A DNA stretch of 64,000 nucleotides from Thermosipho sp. (in: thermotogales) (GTDB lineage: Bacteria > Thermotogota > Thermotogae > Thermotogales > Fervidobacteriaceae): positions 21,636-85,635 of the forward strand of contig JASKLO010000004.1 of NCBI GenBank assembly GCA_030153605.1, in the 5' to 3' direction. The notes under the pieces were generated by a model. It was not told where the DNA came from, ran no database searches, and saw only the letters and a list, made by a program, of their open reading frames with translations. Below, piece after piece: positions 25,776 to 35,482 of the stretch (positions are counted from its first letter, which is position 1; each line of letters begins with the position of its first letter). The position numbers and the translations under genes were made by a program.

Positions 25776-26535
25776 TTACTATTGAATTTTCAACCTTTTC
25801 TAACTCGTTTTTAGGAATCAAAAATGCTGCAAAATCCCTTTGTATATTTTTGGGAACTATTATTGAAAAACCAGAAACTTTATCATTTAAAACTTCTTTC
25901 ATTGAAAAATATTCTGTGTTAACATGTGAAACTAGTAAATCTTCAAATTTAATTGGTTTTGCAACTTCTAATGCTTTTTTTATATGAGTTTCTCTTTTTC
26001 TTCCCCAATCATAAATTCTATAAGTTAAATCTGATGACTGCTGAACTTCAATTACAGTAGAGCCAGGACCTAAAGCATGTATTGTTCCTGCTGGAATGTT
26101 AACAAACGTTCCAGCTTTTATTTTTTCGATCCTTAAAACATTATCCCACTTACCATTTTCAAGAGCATTTAAAATTAATGAAGGATTTTCACATATTGCT
26201 ACAATTCCATCATTTAAAAAATACCAAGCCTCGTTTTTCCCCCAAGGTTCATTTTCAACATTTTTAGCGTAATCATCATCTGGATGGACTTGAACTGAAA
26301 GCCAGGAAGATGAAGATATTAACTTAACTAATAACGGAAATCTTTCAAAATTCTTCCCACATAACTTCATAGAAGCTTCATTTATAGTACTGCCATCACT
26401 CAATTTTGAAAAATGAAAAGGATGCCCTGAAACCAACCAAATTTCACCAATTGGATCTCCATCCATTTCAAATATTTTATTTAATTCTGGGTTGCCCCAT
26501 ACCATTTTCCTAAAAAACGGTTCAACCTTTATCAA
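25744..26535 (-). CDS. manA: Mannose-6-phosphate isomerase, type I-like (short)
   Basis: A 263-residue cupin isomerase (interconverts mannose-6-P and fructose-6-P). Zinc-site motifs: SVQVHPDDDYAK, GKNEAWYFL and GTIHALGPGS. FVNIPAGTIHAL and YRIYDWGRKRETH fit the short bacterial form (about 260-320 residues), without the extra helical domain of enteric ManA. TTG 26535 has AAGGAGG upstream. It may feed surface polysaccharide synthesis. It follows the Omp-alpha-like gene and converges on DUF89. Confidence 0.87.
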   Translation of the reverse strand: MIKVEPFFRKMVWGNPELNKIFEMDGDPIGEIWLVSGHPFHFSKLSDGSTINEASMKLCGKNFERFPLLVKLISSSSWLSVQVHPDDDYAKNVENEPWGKNEAWYFLNDGIVAICENPSLILNALENGKWDNVLRIEKIKAGTFVNIPAGTIHALGPGSTVIEVQQSSDLTYRIYDWGRKRETHIKKALEVAKPIKFEDLLVSHVNTEYFSMKEVLNDKVSGFSIIVPKNIQRDFAAFLIPKNELEKVENSIVINLGKFFLNS

Positions 26536-26549
26536 TTTTCAAAACCTCC

Positions 26550-27752
26550 TTAAAAAGCCAATGCAGTTAAAATAGAAATTATAGCTATTAAAATTGACCC
26601 GCCTGCTATAATAGTTAAATAATTAACTTTCGAATCTATAGTTTTTATTTTGGAATTTAATTCATCAACACTTTTTGATGTTTCTTCAATGAAATTTGCA
26701 AAATTTTCAATATTTTTCGAAATTTCACTTAATTTAGAACCATCTAAATCCAACTTTTCAATTTTCTCTATCCTGTTTTCTAAATTCGAAATTTCGTCTG
26801 ACAAAGATTCTAATTTCAAAATTTTATCATCAATATAATTCATTTTTGATTCAAATTCACTATAGCTTTTTTCCAAAGTTTCTAACTTTTGTTTCAACGA
26901 ATCCAAGCTTAAATTAACTGAGTCAATTTTGTTATTCAATTCATCTAATTGATTAACTTTTTCATTTACTGAAATAAAAGAATTTTCTAAGCTTTCAACC
27001 TTAGATTCCAAATTCTGAAATTTGTCCAAAGATTTAATTTTATTATTAATTTCTTCAAAATTCACTGTAAGATTTTGTATTGAATTTTTAAAATTTTCAA
27101 ACTGCGCATTTATTTCAGAATGTTGAGATAAAAATTCGTTTTTTAAATTTTCAATTTCAACATCAATTATAGAAATTTTTTGGGAAAAATCTTTGTTTAA
27201 GTTTAAAAAAGAATTTTCCAGAGTTGAAACCTTGTTTTTAATAGAATCAAATTCTTCCTTAAGAACCATGTTTTTTTCTAAATTAGAAACTTTTTCTGCA
27301 ATATTTAATAAATTATTGTCTTCTATTTTCTTTTCTAAATTAGATAAATTAGCTATCATATTCTCAAAATCTATTGAAATTTTTGCAAATTTCTCATTAA
27401 TATCTTTTTGTTTGTTTTCTACTATGGTAATTCTTTCGTCCATGCCAGAAATTAAACTTTTTGTTAATTTTGTATCATTATTAATCTGGTTTAATTGAGC
27501 TTCCAACTTGTTAATCAATTCAAGATTATATAGTTTGATAATTTTATATACAATTCTAGCAATATCTATTTTGGTCATTAATAAATTAGGTTTGAAATTT
27601 CCATTTTCATCAAGTTCCATTATCCTATTTTCAACTAAATATTTTACAACACTATAATCAGTGGAAAAAGAGGAAACATCAGTTATTACAACTTCTATAG
27701 CAAAAAAAAGAACTGAAAAAATTAATAGAATAATTATTAGAATTTTTTTCAT
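26550..27752 (-). CDS. Omp-alpha-like SLH/coiled-coil outer envelope rod protein
   Basis: A 400-residue protein with the layout of Thermotogales Omp-alpha (OmpA1). It has a signal peptide (1-18) and an SLH-like domain (about 22-75: YSVVKYLVENRIMELDENG, LMTKIDIARIVYKII). A long heptad coiled coil (about 80-365) follows, then a C-terminal hydrophobic anchor (about 372-398) ending in Phe. In Thermotoga such rods span the periplasm, tying the outer toga to the wall: SLH binds wall and the C-terminus inserts in the outer membrane. Assignment rests on architecture, since coiled coils hide homology. ATG 27752 has GGAGGG upstream; it is 24 bases after marR. Confidence 0.8.
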   Translation of the reverse strand: MKKILIIILLIFSVLFFAIEVVITDVSSFSTDYSVVKYLVENRIMELDENGNFKPNLLMTKIDIARIVYKIIKLYNLELINKLEAQLNQINNDTKLTKSLISGMDERITIVENKQKDINEKFAKISIDFENMIANLSNLEKKIEDNNLLNIAEKVSNLEKNMVLKEEFDSIKNKVSTLENSFLNLNKDFSQKISIIDVEIENLKNEFLSQHSEINAQFENFKNSIQNLTVNFEEINNKIKSLDKFQNLESKVESLENSFISVNEKVNQLDELNNKIDSVNLSLDSLKQKLETLEKSYSEFESKMNYIDDKILKLESLSDEISNLENRIEKIEKLDLDGSKLSEISKNIENFANFIEETSKSVDELNSKIKTIDSKVNYLTIIAGGSILIAIISILTALAF

Positions 27753-27776
27753 AAAATCCCTCCATAAAACACTTTT

Positions 27777-28196
27777 CTATTTCTTAATCATAGAATCATT
27801 AAATTTTTCAAGTAGATTTATTAATTCATCTTCAAAATGTTCTGGCATACTTTCCAAAACATTTCTTATAAACTGAACTCTTTCATTAATAACTTCATCT
27901 ATTACTTTTTTACCTTTTTCAGTTAATGAAACAGTAATTACTCTTTTATCATCATTTGATTTAATTCTTTCTAAAAAACCATCCTTTTCCAACCTATTAA
28001 CAAGTCCAGTTGTTGTACTTTTTGCTATTCCCAAATTTGTGCTTAATTCTCCCATTGTTTTAGGACCTGTAAAATAAATCTTCTGCATCAAATCAAATTG
28101 GGCTGGAGTTATAGGGTATTTTTTCAAAACTTCTCTTCCTTTTACTTTAATTCTGAAACATATTTCTCTTAAAATTCTTTCTAATCTTTCAGCCAT
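27777..28196 (-). CDS. MarR family transcriptional regulator
   Basis: A 139-residue winged-helix dimer of the MarR type: ITPAQFDLMQKI, TMGELSTNLGIAKSTTTGLVNRLEKDGFL (helix-turn-helix), and the wing KSNDDKRVITVSLTEKGKKV. The ligand is unknown. ATG 28196 is chosen for AGAGGTG upstream; a reading from 28253 would lie inside the peptidase gene. It precedes the Omp-alpha-like gene by 24 bases and could control it. Confidence 0.9.
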   Translation of the reverse strand: MAERLERILREICFRIKVKGREVLKKYPITPAQFDLMQKIYFTGPKTMGELSTNLGIAKSTTTGLVNRLEKDGFLERIKSNDDKRVITVSLTEKGKKVIDEVINERVQFIRNVLESMPEHFEDELINLLEKFNDSMIKK

Positions 28197-28200
28197 GTTT

Positions 28201-29538
28201 TCACCTCTTCGATAAAAGCTCCTTAAATGCCAAGTATGTCTCATATAAATCAATTTTTGAAACTAATTCATATGGGGAATGCATACTGATTAAACCCGGG
28301 CCCATATCAATTACACTAAAACCTTCTTGTGCTAGAAATTTAGCAACTGTTCCTCCACCACCTATTCCAACTTTTCCAAGAGTAGACACCTGCCATTTTA
28401 TACCTGCTTTGTTAAGAATCCTTCTAACATGAGCAACAATTTCTGCATGTGCTTCACTAGCTCCAGATTTTCCTCTAGAACCTGTATATTTTACTATTGC
28501 TACACCATTTCCTGCTCTAGCAGCATTATATTTATCATGGACATCCTTAAAGGTTGGATTAATCAACGCGGCAACATCAGCAGAAACAACAAAGGAATTA
28601 TCAATAAGCTCATCAAAAGCGAGTTCAGTATCATTTTCTCCATGAATCTTTAAAAGCTTTCTAAAAAACTTTTTATAAAATCTTGCTTTTGCACCAACGT
28701 CTCCTTCACTTCCTATCTCTTCCTTATCAAACAAAATTACAGCTGATGATTTCTCTAAATTTTTTGCGTCTATTAAAGCTCTTATTGATTGATAAGAGCA
28801 TATTCTGTCGTCATGGCCATACGCCCCTATGAAACTTTTATCAAAACCAACATATCTTGCCTTAACTGCAGGTACTAATTCTAAATCAGCACTCACAAAA
28901 TCTTCCTCTTCAATATTGTATTTTTCTTTCAAAATTTTTAATATGTTTTTCTTCACAGATTCTTTTTCCTCACCTTTTAAAGGAATTGATCCGACAATTA
29001 AATTCATTTTTTCACCTTGAAATTTTTCGCTTAATTTTTCATCTTTTCTGTCCAAATGCGGTAAAACATCTGGCAGAACAAAAACAGGATCATTTTCGTT
29101 TACACCAATTTTTACATTAATTTTTGTTCCATCTTCCTTTACTACAACACCTACTAAACCTAAGGGGATATTATACCATTGATAGAGCTTTACACCACCA
29201 TAGTAATGTGTTTTCATTAAAGCAATTCCCTCATCTTCATAAAGAGGATTAGGTTTTAAATCAATTCTTGGAGCATCAACATGTGAAGCTATTATGTTAA
29301 AACCATACTTAGGATGTTCAATTACTCTTGCAGCAATCAAAGACTTATTTTTATTAACATAATATACTTTTTCTTCACGACCAGTATATTCATCTAATGA
29401 AATGAAACCATTTTTTCTCAATAATTCTTCATAAAACTCTATTGCAAGCCTTTCTGTAAGTGCAGAATTGATAAAGTTAATATATTCTTCACTAAATTTT
29501 TCTACATTTTCAAGTTCTCTTTCATACCATAAACTCAT
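28201..29538 (-). CDS. M18 family zinc aminopeptidase
   Basis: A 445-residue M18 (aspartyl/aminopeptidase I-type) enzyme. Zinc/catalytic motifs: ASHVDAPRIDLKPNP, FDKEEIGSEGDVGAKA and a C-terminal SMHSPYELVSKID. It removes N-terminal residues from peptides in the cytoplasm. Length is normal. ATG 29538 has AAAGGGGTGA upstream. It lies between murB and marR in one directon. Confidence 0.92.
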   Translation of the reverse strand: MSLWYERELENVEKFSEEYINFINSALTERLAIEFYEELLRKNGFISLDEYTGREEKVYYVNKNKSLIAARVIEHPKYGFNIIASHVDAPRIDLKPNPLYEDEGIALMKTHYYGGVKLYQWYNIPLGLVGVVVKEDGTKINVKIGVNENDPVFVLPDVLPHLDRKDEKLSEKFQGEKMNLIVGSIPLKGEEKESVKKNILKILKEKYNIEEEDFVSADLELVPAVKARYVGFDKSFIGAYGHDDRICSYQSIRALIDAKNLEKSSAVILFDKEEIGSEGDVGAKARFYKKFFRKLLKIHGENDTELAFDELIDNSFVVSADVAALINPTFKDVHDKYNAARAGNGVAIVKYTGSRGKSGASEAHAEIVAHVRRILNKAGIKWQVSTLGKVGIGGGGTVAKFLAQEGFSVIDMGPGLISMHSPYELVSKIDLYETYLAFKELLSKR

Positions 29539-29552
29539 AAAAAATCACCCCT

Positions 29553-30449
29553 TTACCATATTTCAATTTCAGTTTCAAGATCAACATTAAATTCCTTTTT
29601 AACTTTATTTTTTATTATCTCTATGATTTCTTTCACGTCTTTTGATTTTGCATCACCTAAATTAATAATAAAACCAGCATGCTTCTTAGAAACTTGTGCA
29701 CCACCAATAGTAAAACCCTTAAAACCTAATTTTTCAATAGCTGTTCCCACATAAAAGTCAGGTTTAGGCCTTTTGAAAACACTACCAGCACTTGGAAATT
29801 CCAATGGTTGTTTTTGATATCTCTTCTTAATAATATCTAGCATTTCATCTCTAATTTTTTCTTTTTCACCTTTCAATGCTCTAAAAGAAGCTTTTAAAAT
29901 TATTAAATCCTCTCTTTTTTTAAATATACTACTGCGATATGATAGATCAAGTTCATTAACACCCAATTTAATTAACTTATTACCATCAAAAGCTACTACA
30001 TATTCTAAATTCTCAGCTGTTTCCCAACCATACGCTCCTGCATTCATATAAATCGCTCCACCAACACTACCTGGTATACCATATGCTTTTTCAAAACCAG
30101 ATAAACTTTTATCCATTGCTTCTATACAAAGTTTTTTTAATAAAACCCCACTTTCACAAATGATTCTATCTTCTTGAAAATCAATATTATTCAGTCTTTC
30201 TGTAGAAATAACCGCAATTTCCATTTTCTCATCTTTTGGAAGTATATTTGTACATTTTCCAACAACCTTTACCTGAATCTTTCCACTTAAAAATTTATAC
30301 GTTTCTATAAAAGCATTTATAGAATTTGGAACAACAAACAAACTTACAGGACCGCCAATTCTGAAACTAGTATGATATTCCATCTTTTCATTTAAATAAA
30401 CGTCATTACCTATTTCTAATAATTTTTCAAAAATCTTTTCCAAAAACAA
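29553..30449 (-). CDS. murB: UDP-N-acetylenolpyruvoylglucosamine reductase
   Basis: A 298-residue FAD enzyme that makes UDP-MurNAc for peptidoglycan. Motifs: HTSFRIGGPVSLFVVP (FAD domain), GIPGSVGGAIYMNAGAYG, YRSSIFKKR and the C-terminal GFTIGGAQVSKKHAGFIIN. The serine proton donor is in FPSAGSVFKRP, the type II MurB form. ATG 30449 starts inside the end of the preceding GGDEF gene (23-base overlap), so the two are probably translated together. Confidence 0.95.
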   Translation of the reverse strand: MFLEKIFEKLLEIGNDVYLNEKMEYHTSFRIGGPVSLFVVPNSINAFIETYKFLSGKIQVKVVGKCTNILPKDEKMEIAVISTERLNNIDFQEDRIICESGVLLKKLCIEAMDKSLSGFEKAYGIPGSVGGAIYMNAGAYGWETAENLEYVVAFDGNKLIKLGVNELDLSYRSSIFKKREDLIILKASFRALKGEKEKIRDEMLDIIKKRYQKQPLEFPSAGSVFKRPKPDFYVGTAIEKLGFKGFTIGGAQVSKKHAGFIINLGDAKSKDVKEIIEIIKNKVKKEFNVDLETEIEIW

Positions 30450-33400
30450 TCACCCTATTCCTTCCAAGTTCTTTGGCTTTGTATAATGCATCATCAGCAA
30501 ATCCAATTAATTCTTCAGGAGTTTTTGCTTTTACTTCAGGATAAGATGCTACTCCAAAACTCATTGTAATTTTTTGAGGAAATTTATCAATCCTTTCTAT
30601 TTCTTTTCTCAATCTTTCTGCAACAGTAAAAGCAACTTCAGAATTTGCAGTAGGTAAAATTATTATAAATTCCTCTCCTCCAAACCTTCCAACAATATCT
30701 TCTTTCCTCAATAATTTAAGAAAAATTTTGGAAATCTCTTTTAAAACTTCATCTCCTAATAAATGCCCATATTTATCATTCAGCATCTTAAAATGATCTA
30801 TATCAGACATTATTATTGAAAAATCTGTTTTGAAAGTTTTACTTTTATCAAAAATTTCATTTAATTTTTCATTGAAATAATATCTTGTATAAAGTTTTGT
30901 CAAAGGATCTATTAAACTCCTAAGTTTGGCAAAAATTCCTTTCATTACGGTAACAAAAGCATACTCAACTAATTCAAATTCTTCAATTAAATCGTTAAAT
31001 TTTTTTTCATTCAAATTTAAAGATTTATTTTTCATTATTATTGTATAAGATAAAAATCTGTCAATCTTATCAGATATTTTTATTAACAAAGGAGAACTAT
31101 TTAAAACATCTTCTTTTAAATTCATAACAGAGGCATCTTCCAAGGTTGAAAATAAAAATTCTCTTTGTGAGCGTTCATCATATAAATATAGTGCAACTTC
31201 TTCAATTGGAAAATTATCAAAAAGTTTTCCAGCAAAATAATTTAAAATATAATATGGATCTTCTATAACTTCTATTGCTTTTAATTCTTCTAAAATCCTC
31301 ATTACAAAATTATATTTTTCTGCAATCTTAATAAATTCATGAGGAATACGCTCACTTTTTAAATCTTTTTCTAAAGTTTTTATCCTCTCAAACTTTTCAG
31401 CTAAAAATTCATTATTATTTTTTAGAATGATGCTGTAATTGTTAAAATTCAAATCATTATATAAACTAAACGCTTTAGACAGATAGTTTTTAAATCTATA
31501 TTTTTTATTGAGAACTTTATAATACTTAGAAAAACCTTCATATACTAAAGATAATGATAATCTAAGGTTTTGTGTAGCATAATTACTTTCAAGTATCTTT
31601 AACTGTTCAAAATAAGAATCTGGATCAACAGCAGCTATTTTTTCTCCTACTAATGCATATGCTTCTTCACGCCACAAAAATGTGGTTGAATTTTTAAATT
31701 TTTCCCATTTTTCTTTCAAATCATCTTTTTTAGAAAGGACAAGTTCAGCAAACAAATCAAAATCAAGGGTTTTAATAAAACTTTTATTTTTATTTTCTTC
31801 ATAAATTTCTCTTGCTTTATCTTTCTTGTCACAGAATAGGTACAATAAAATTAAGGTTCTTAAATAAGTCTGACTTGTCCCTAAAGTTTCTTGGATTTCT
31901 TTGGCTTTATTTATTGCTTCAAAGCCTTTTTGAAAATCCCTATCATAAGCATAAAATAATGCTTCTAAAATATAAGAATTAGCAAGATGATGTTTTAAGT
32001 TTTTTAATTCCAACTCTTCTCGTATTTTAAACAATTGAGCAAAAAATTCTTTTGTTTCTCCCATATACAATAAAAGTCTAATTTTATTTAACTTGGCATC
32101 TATTGAAAGGCTAGGAATTGCACATTCATAAGAAGCTTGAATTGATTTATCATAATAAGTATTTGCAATAACTGTATTTTCGGTTAAATGTGCTATTTCA
32201 CTATAAATCAGAGGCAAAAAATGTAATAATTTATATTTTTTTGCTAATTCTTTTGCATGATTCAAATATTCTAAAGCAAATCTAATATCTCTATATACTA
32301 ATACCCTTGATAAAAGTATTGCAGCTCTTACTTTAACATCATTAACAAAAGAAGAAAAAGCATTTATACTATTAAAAATTTCTTTTAAGTCTTTTATTTT
32401 TATTTTTTCCATTTTTTCTTTTTCGTATAAAGCAGAATAATATAATAATTTTCTTCTATAAGTACCAATTTTTCCATATCCTATTAACCTTGATTTGTCT
32501 TTTTCAAAATAGTTAATAACTTCTTCGTACTTTTTGTCAATAAAATCTAAAGAAACTTTCCAATATTCAAAAATTTTTTTATTAGGGATTTCAAAGTCTA
32601 TTTTTTTATTTAATCTATAATATAATTCTGCTTTAAAACGTAAAAGAGCATATGAATACCTATTAGAAGGCATTAACATTTCAACTTTATTTATTAAACT
32701 CAACAAATAACTTGGAGAATAATAATTTTCTAATCCTTTTTTAATCAAATTTAAATACAAACATATAGCTTTTATATATTCACCAATCATTGTATAATGC
32801 CAAGCTTGTTTTAAAATTAAATCATCCTCATAAATATTAACAAAATTAAATGCATTAATCAATTTTAAATGCATTTCTCTTCTTTTGTTCTCGCTCAATG
32901 AATAATATAGTTTTTCCCAATATTCCTTTAAAGTAAATCTATATGTATGATATTCTTTATAAATAAATCCTTTAAACCTTAAACGTTTTAAACTATCAGA
33001 AAAACTAGAATTAATAGACATTTCAAGAACTTTTAAATCAGTTTCTGTAAATTTTTCACCTAAAATTGATAAAAATTTAAATTTTTCAAGTTCATCTTTG
33101 CTAAATCCTTCAAATATATTAAAGAGATTTTCAAACCCCAATTTGTTAGTAATTTCCTTCTTGAAATACCATGAGCTTTTTTCTTCCTTCTTTTCTAAGA
33201 TATTTTTTTCTATTAACAATCTTAATATTTCAATAGCTAACCCCGGAATGCCTTTACTTAAATCAAAAATGAAATTTACTAATTCTTTTTCATTTTCTAT
33301 ACGTCCTAGCATTTTTTTTATTAAATCTTCTAATTTATCTAAATTAAAAGGTTCTAACTCAACAACTTTATCAAAAACATAGAAATGGTATGTTGAAGCA

Positions 33401-34488
33401 GCAATAATTAAAAATCTATTTTTAAAATTTAAAGCTTTTAAATTTGATAAAAGAGTTTTAAAATCTTCTTTTATTTCATTATAATTATCAACAATAATTA
33501 TTGTATTTTTAAAAGCATTTATAATTTTTGCTACATAAGAAAGCATTGTTACAATCTTACATTCTTTATCAAGGACGCAATTAAAAAGAGAATAATAAAT
33601 CTCACTATCAAAATTATCACTATTTCTATAATAACTAAGAAGATTCAAAATAAAGTTTTCTAATGAATAGGCTCTTAAAACAAGAAAACCACTATGATTA
33701 TATTTGGATTGAATATTATCTAAGAAAGTTGTTTTTCCAATTCTCTTTGAACCTACTATACCTATCATTTTTATATCTTTATCCTCTATATAACTTTCTA
33801 AAATTTTTTCTTCATTTCTTTTTAATATAGGAATTAACAATTTTTCTTTTGTAAAAATTTCTATAGAAGAAGACAAATCAAAATCGAATGTTCTTTTTTT
33901 AAAATCTTCATTTAACAAATTTTTAATTCTATTTTTTAAACCTTCAGAAGGATTTATATCGTATATAACTTTTCCAATTACATACAATATTGATTCAGGA
34001 GTAGTAAACTTATTATTTTTAAATTCAGGGGCAATATAAATATTTGCATTATTGTTATTAATATTTAACTTTTCAGGATCTATAAAAACGGGAGGAAAAA
34101 TTTTAAAATCATTATCTTTTGTAACATAAACATCTTCCAAAGAAAAAAAGGGTAGTTTATAATTATAAATTTGAAAAACTCTCTTAGCAAATTCTAAAAG
34201 TATATAAGATAAATGGTCTTTAGAAGGATCGTCAAGTTTATTCAAATCTAATGTTTTTTCATCACCAAACGGATAGATTAGCTCTAAATTTTCATTATTG
34301 TAAGAAAAACTTTCGGGAAGTATAACATCACTCAATTTGCTCAATGCATTAATATTTATAACCAGTAAATCTTCAGGAACACATATTTTTTTATCAACTA
34401 TTTTTAATCTTTTAAAACTTTTCTCACTATCCTTTACTAAGTATTCTTCCCCTGAGTATGTTTTTCTCAATAACTTAACTATTTCCAC
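30427..34488 (-). CDS. Large signalling protein: kinase-like N-terminus, STAND-type ATPase, helical repeats, GGDEF
   Basis: A 1353-residue protein. The first 200 or so residues have weak protein-kinase shape (VYVTKDNDFKIFPPVF, YIAPEFKNN), but no catalytic HRD/DFG-type motifs are clear, so it may be a pseudokinase. An AAA/STAND ATPase follows with Walker A GSKRIGKT (residues 246-253) and TIIIVDNYNEI. A long alpha-helical TPR-like region (about 540-1000) and a GAF-like segment lead to a C-terminal diguanylate cyclase. GGEEF is at about 1270-1274, preceded by RKED, a feedback I-site. It would make cyclic di-GMP in response to a ligand sensed by the repeats. It lies between nrnA and murB. Confidence 0.8.
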   Translation of the reverse strand: MEIVKLLRKTYSGEEYLVKDSEKSFKRLKIVDKKICVPEDLLVININALSKLSDVILPESFSYNNENLELIYPFGDEKTLDLNKLDDPSKDHLSYILLEFAKRVFQIYNYKLPFFSLEDVYVTKDNDFKIFPPVFIDPEKLNINNNNANIYIAPEFKNNKFTTPESILYVIGKVIYDINPSEGLKNRIKNLLNEDFKKRTFDFDLSSSIEIFTKEKLLIPILKRNEEKILESYIEDKDIKMIGIVGSKRIGKTTFLDNIQSKYNHSGFLVLRAYSLENFILNLLSYYRNSDNFDSEIYYSLFNCVLDKECKIVTMLSYVAKIINAFKNTIIIVDNYNEIKEDFKTLLSNLKALNFKNRFLIIAASTYHFYVFDKVVELEPFNLDKLEDLIKKMLGRIENEKELVNFIFDLSKGIPGLAIEILRLLIEKNILEKKEEKSSWYFKKEITNKLGFENLFNIFEGFSKDELEKFKFLSILGEKFTETDLKVLEMSINSSFSDSLKRLRFKGFIYKEYHTYRFTLKEYWEKLYYSLSENKRREMHLKLINAFNFVNIYEDDLILKQAWHYTMIGEYIKAICLYLNLIKKGLENYYSPSYLLSLINKVEMLMPSNRYSYALLRFKAELYYRLNKKIDFEIPNKKIFEYWKVSLDFIDKKYEEVINYFEKDKSRLIGYGKIGTYRRKLLYYSALYEKEKMEKIKIKDLKEIFNSINAFSSFVNDVKVRAAILLSRVLVYRDIRFALEYLNHAKELAKKYKLLHFLPLIYSEIAHLTENTVIANTYYDKSIQASYECAIPSLSIDAKLNKIRLLLYMGETKEFFAQLFKIREELELKNLKHHLANSYILEALFYAYDRDFQKGFEAINKAKEIQETLGTSQTYLRTLILLYLFCDKKDKAREIYEENKNKSFIKTLDFDLFAELVLSKKDDLKEKWEKFKNSTTFLWREEAYALVGEKIAAVDPDSYFEQLKILESNYATQNLRLSLSLVYEGFSKYYKVLNKKYRFKNYLSKAFSLYNDLNFNNYSIILKNNNEFLAEKFERIKTLEKDLKSERIPHEFIKIAEKYNFVMRILEELKAIEVIEDPYYILNYFAGKLFDNFPIEEVALYLYDERSQREFLFSTLEDASVMNLKEDVLNSSPLLIKISDKIDRFLSYTIIMKNKSLNLNEKKFNDLIEEFELVEYAFVTVMKGIFAKLRSLIDPLTKLYTRYYFNEKLNEIFDKSKTFKTDFSIIMSDIDHFKMLNDKYGHLLGDEVLKEISKIFLKLLRKEDIVGRFGGEEFIIILPTANSEVAFTVAERLRKEIERIDKFPQKITMSFGVASYPEVKAKTPEELIGFADDALYKAKELGRNRVIVFGKDF

Positions 34489-34498
34489 GTAACCCCCC

Positions 34499-35482
34499 CT
34501 ATTTTAACTCATCTTCCAAAGCAGCTTTTGTTATTTTTACAACTTCATTAACAACCTCTTCTATATCACCCTTTAATGTAGCACCGGCTGCTCTTGGATG
34601 GCCCCCACCACCAATAGAAACAGCTATTTTACTTACATCAAACCAGTCTTTTGATCTAAAACTTACATGGATTTCTCCTTTTTCAAACTCCGATATAAAT
34701 ATAGCTACTTCAACATTTTTTATTGATCTAATTTCGCTAACAAATCCACCACTGTCTTCTTCAGTGCAATTATACGTTTCATAATCTTCTTGCGAAAGAT
34801 AAGAGTAAGCTAAGAGTCCATCACATTCGATTTTTAATTTTTCTATCATTCTAGAAAGCAACTGAAATTGTTCTAATCTCTTATTTTCTAAAATCATCTT
34901 TGCAATCTTATCAGGTCTTGCACCATAGCTAATTAATTCTGCAGCGTCTCTAAAAACTCTTTCATCAGCATTAGAATATCTAAAAAATCCTGTATCAGTT
35001 TCTATCCCCATCAAATTTACATGAGCTAATTTTTCGTCATATTTTACACCTAAAGCTTTATTTAATCTTAGAATCATTTGGGCAGCAGCACCAAATGTCG
35101 GATCAACCCAATTATAATTTCCAAAATAAAGATTTGTTGCATGATGATCAATCACAATAGACTTTAACCTATTTAAATGTTCTGAAAATCTACCTATTCT
35201 ATCAGGGCTTGATGCATCAACAATAATTAATAAATCTGCTTCAAAATTATTTATATCTTCATATGTTTTAATAAGATTTACTTCTTCAAGCTCTGAAAAA
35301 TAACTGGGTATTTTCCAATCAATTGCCATAGAAACTTCTTTATCCAACTTTTGTAAACCCATACCCAGGGAAAGTACTGAACTAATGTCATCGCCATCGG
35401 GCATTATATGACCAACAACAAAAATTTTTTTCGCTTCATTTATTAAACCAACTATATTTAAAAACTCATTTGCGGCTGTCAA
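34499..35482 (-). CDS. nrnA: DHH-family oligoribonuclease / pAp phosphatase NrnA
   Basis: A 327-residue DHH/DHHA1 phosphoesterase. Motifs: GHIMPDGDDISS (residues about 22-33), IVDASSPDRIG, IDHHATN and the DHHA1 signature GGGGHPRAAGA. NrnA degrades very short RNAs and can dephosphorylate pAp; related enzymes also cleave pGpG, the product of c-di-GMP breakdown. It is next to a GGDEF gene, which may be meaningful. TTG 35482 has GGAGGTG with 8-base spacing, and that site includes the punA stop. Confidence 0.93.
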   Translation of the reverse strand: MTAANEFLNIVGLINEAKKIFVVGHIMPDGDDISSVLSLGMGLQKLDKEVSMAIDWKIPSYFSELEEVNLIKTYEDINNFEADLLIIVDASSPDRIGRFSEHLNRLKSIVIDHHATNLYFGNYNWVDPTFGAAAQMILRLNKALGVKYDEKLAHVNLMGIETDTGFFRYSNADERVFRDAAELISYGARPDKIAKMILENKRLEQFQLLSRMIEKLKIECDGLLAYSYLSQEDYETYNCTEEDSGGFVSEIRSIKNVEVAIFISEFEKGEIHVSFRSKDWFDVSKIAVSIGGGGHPRAAGATLKGDIEEVVNEVVKITKAALEDELK

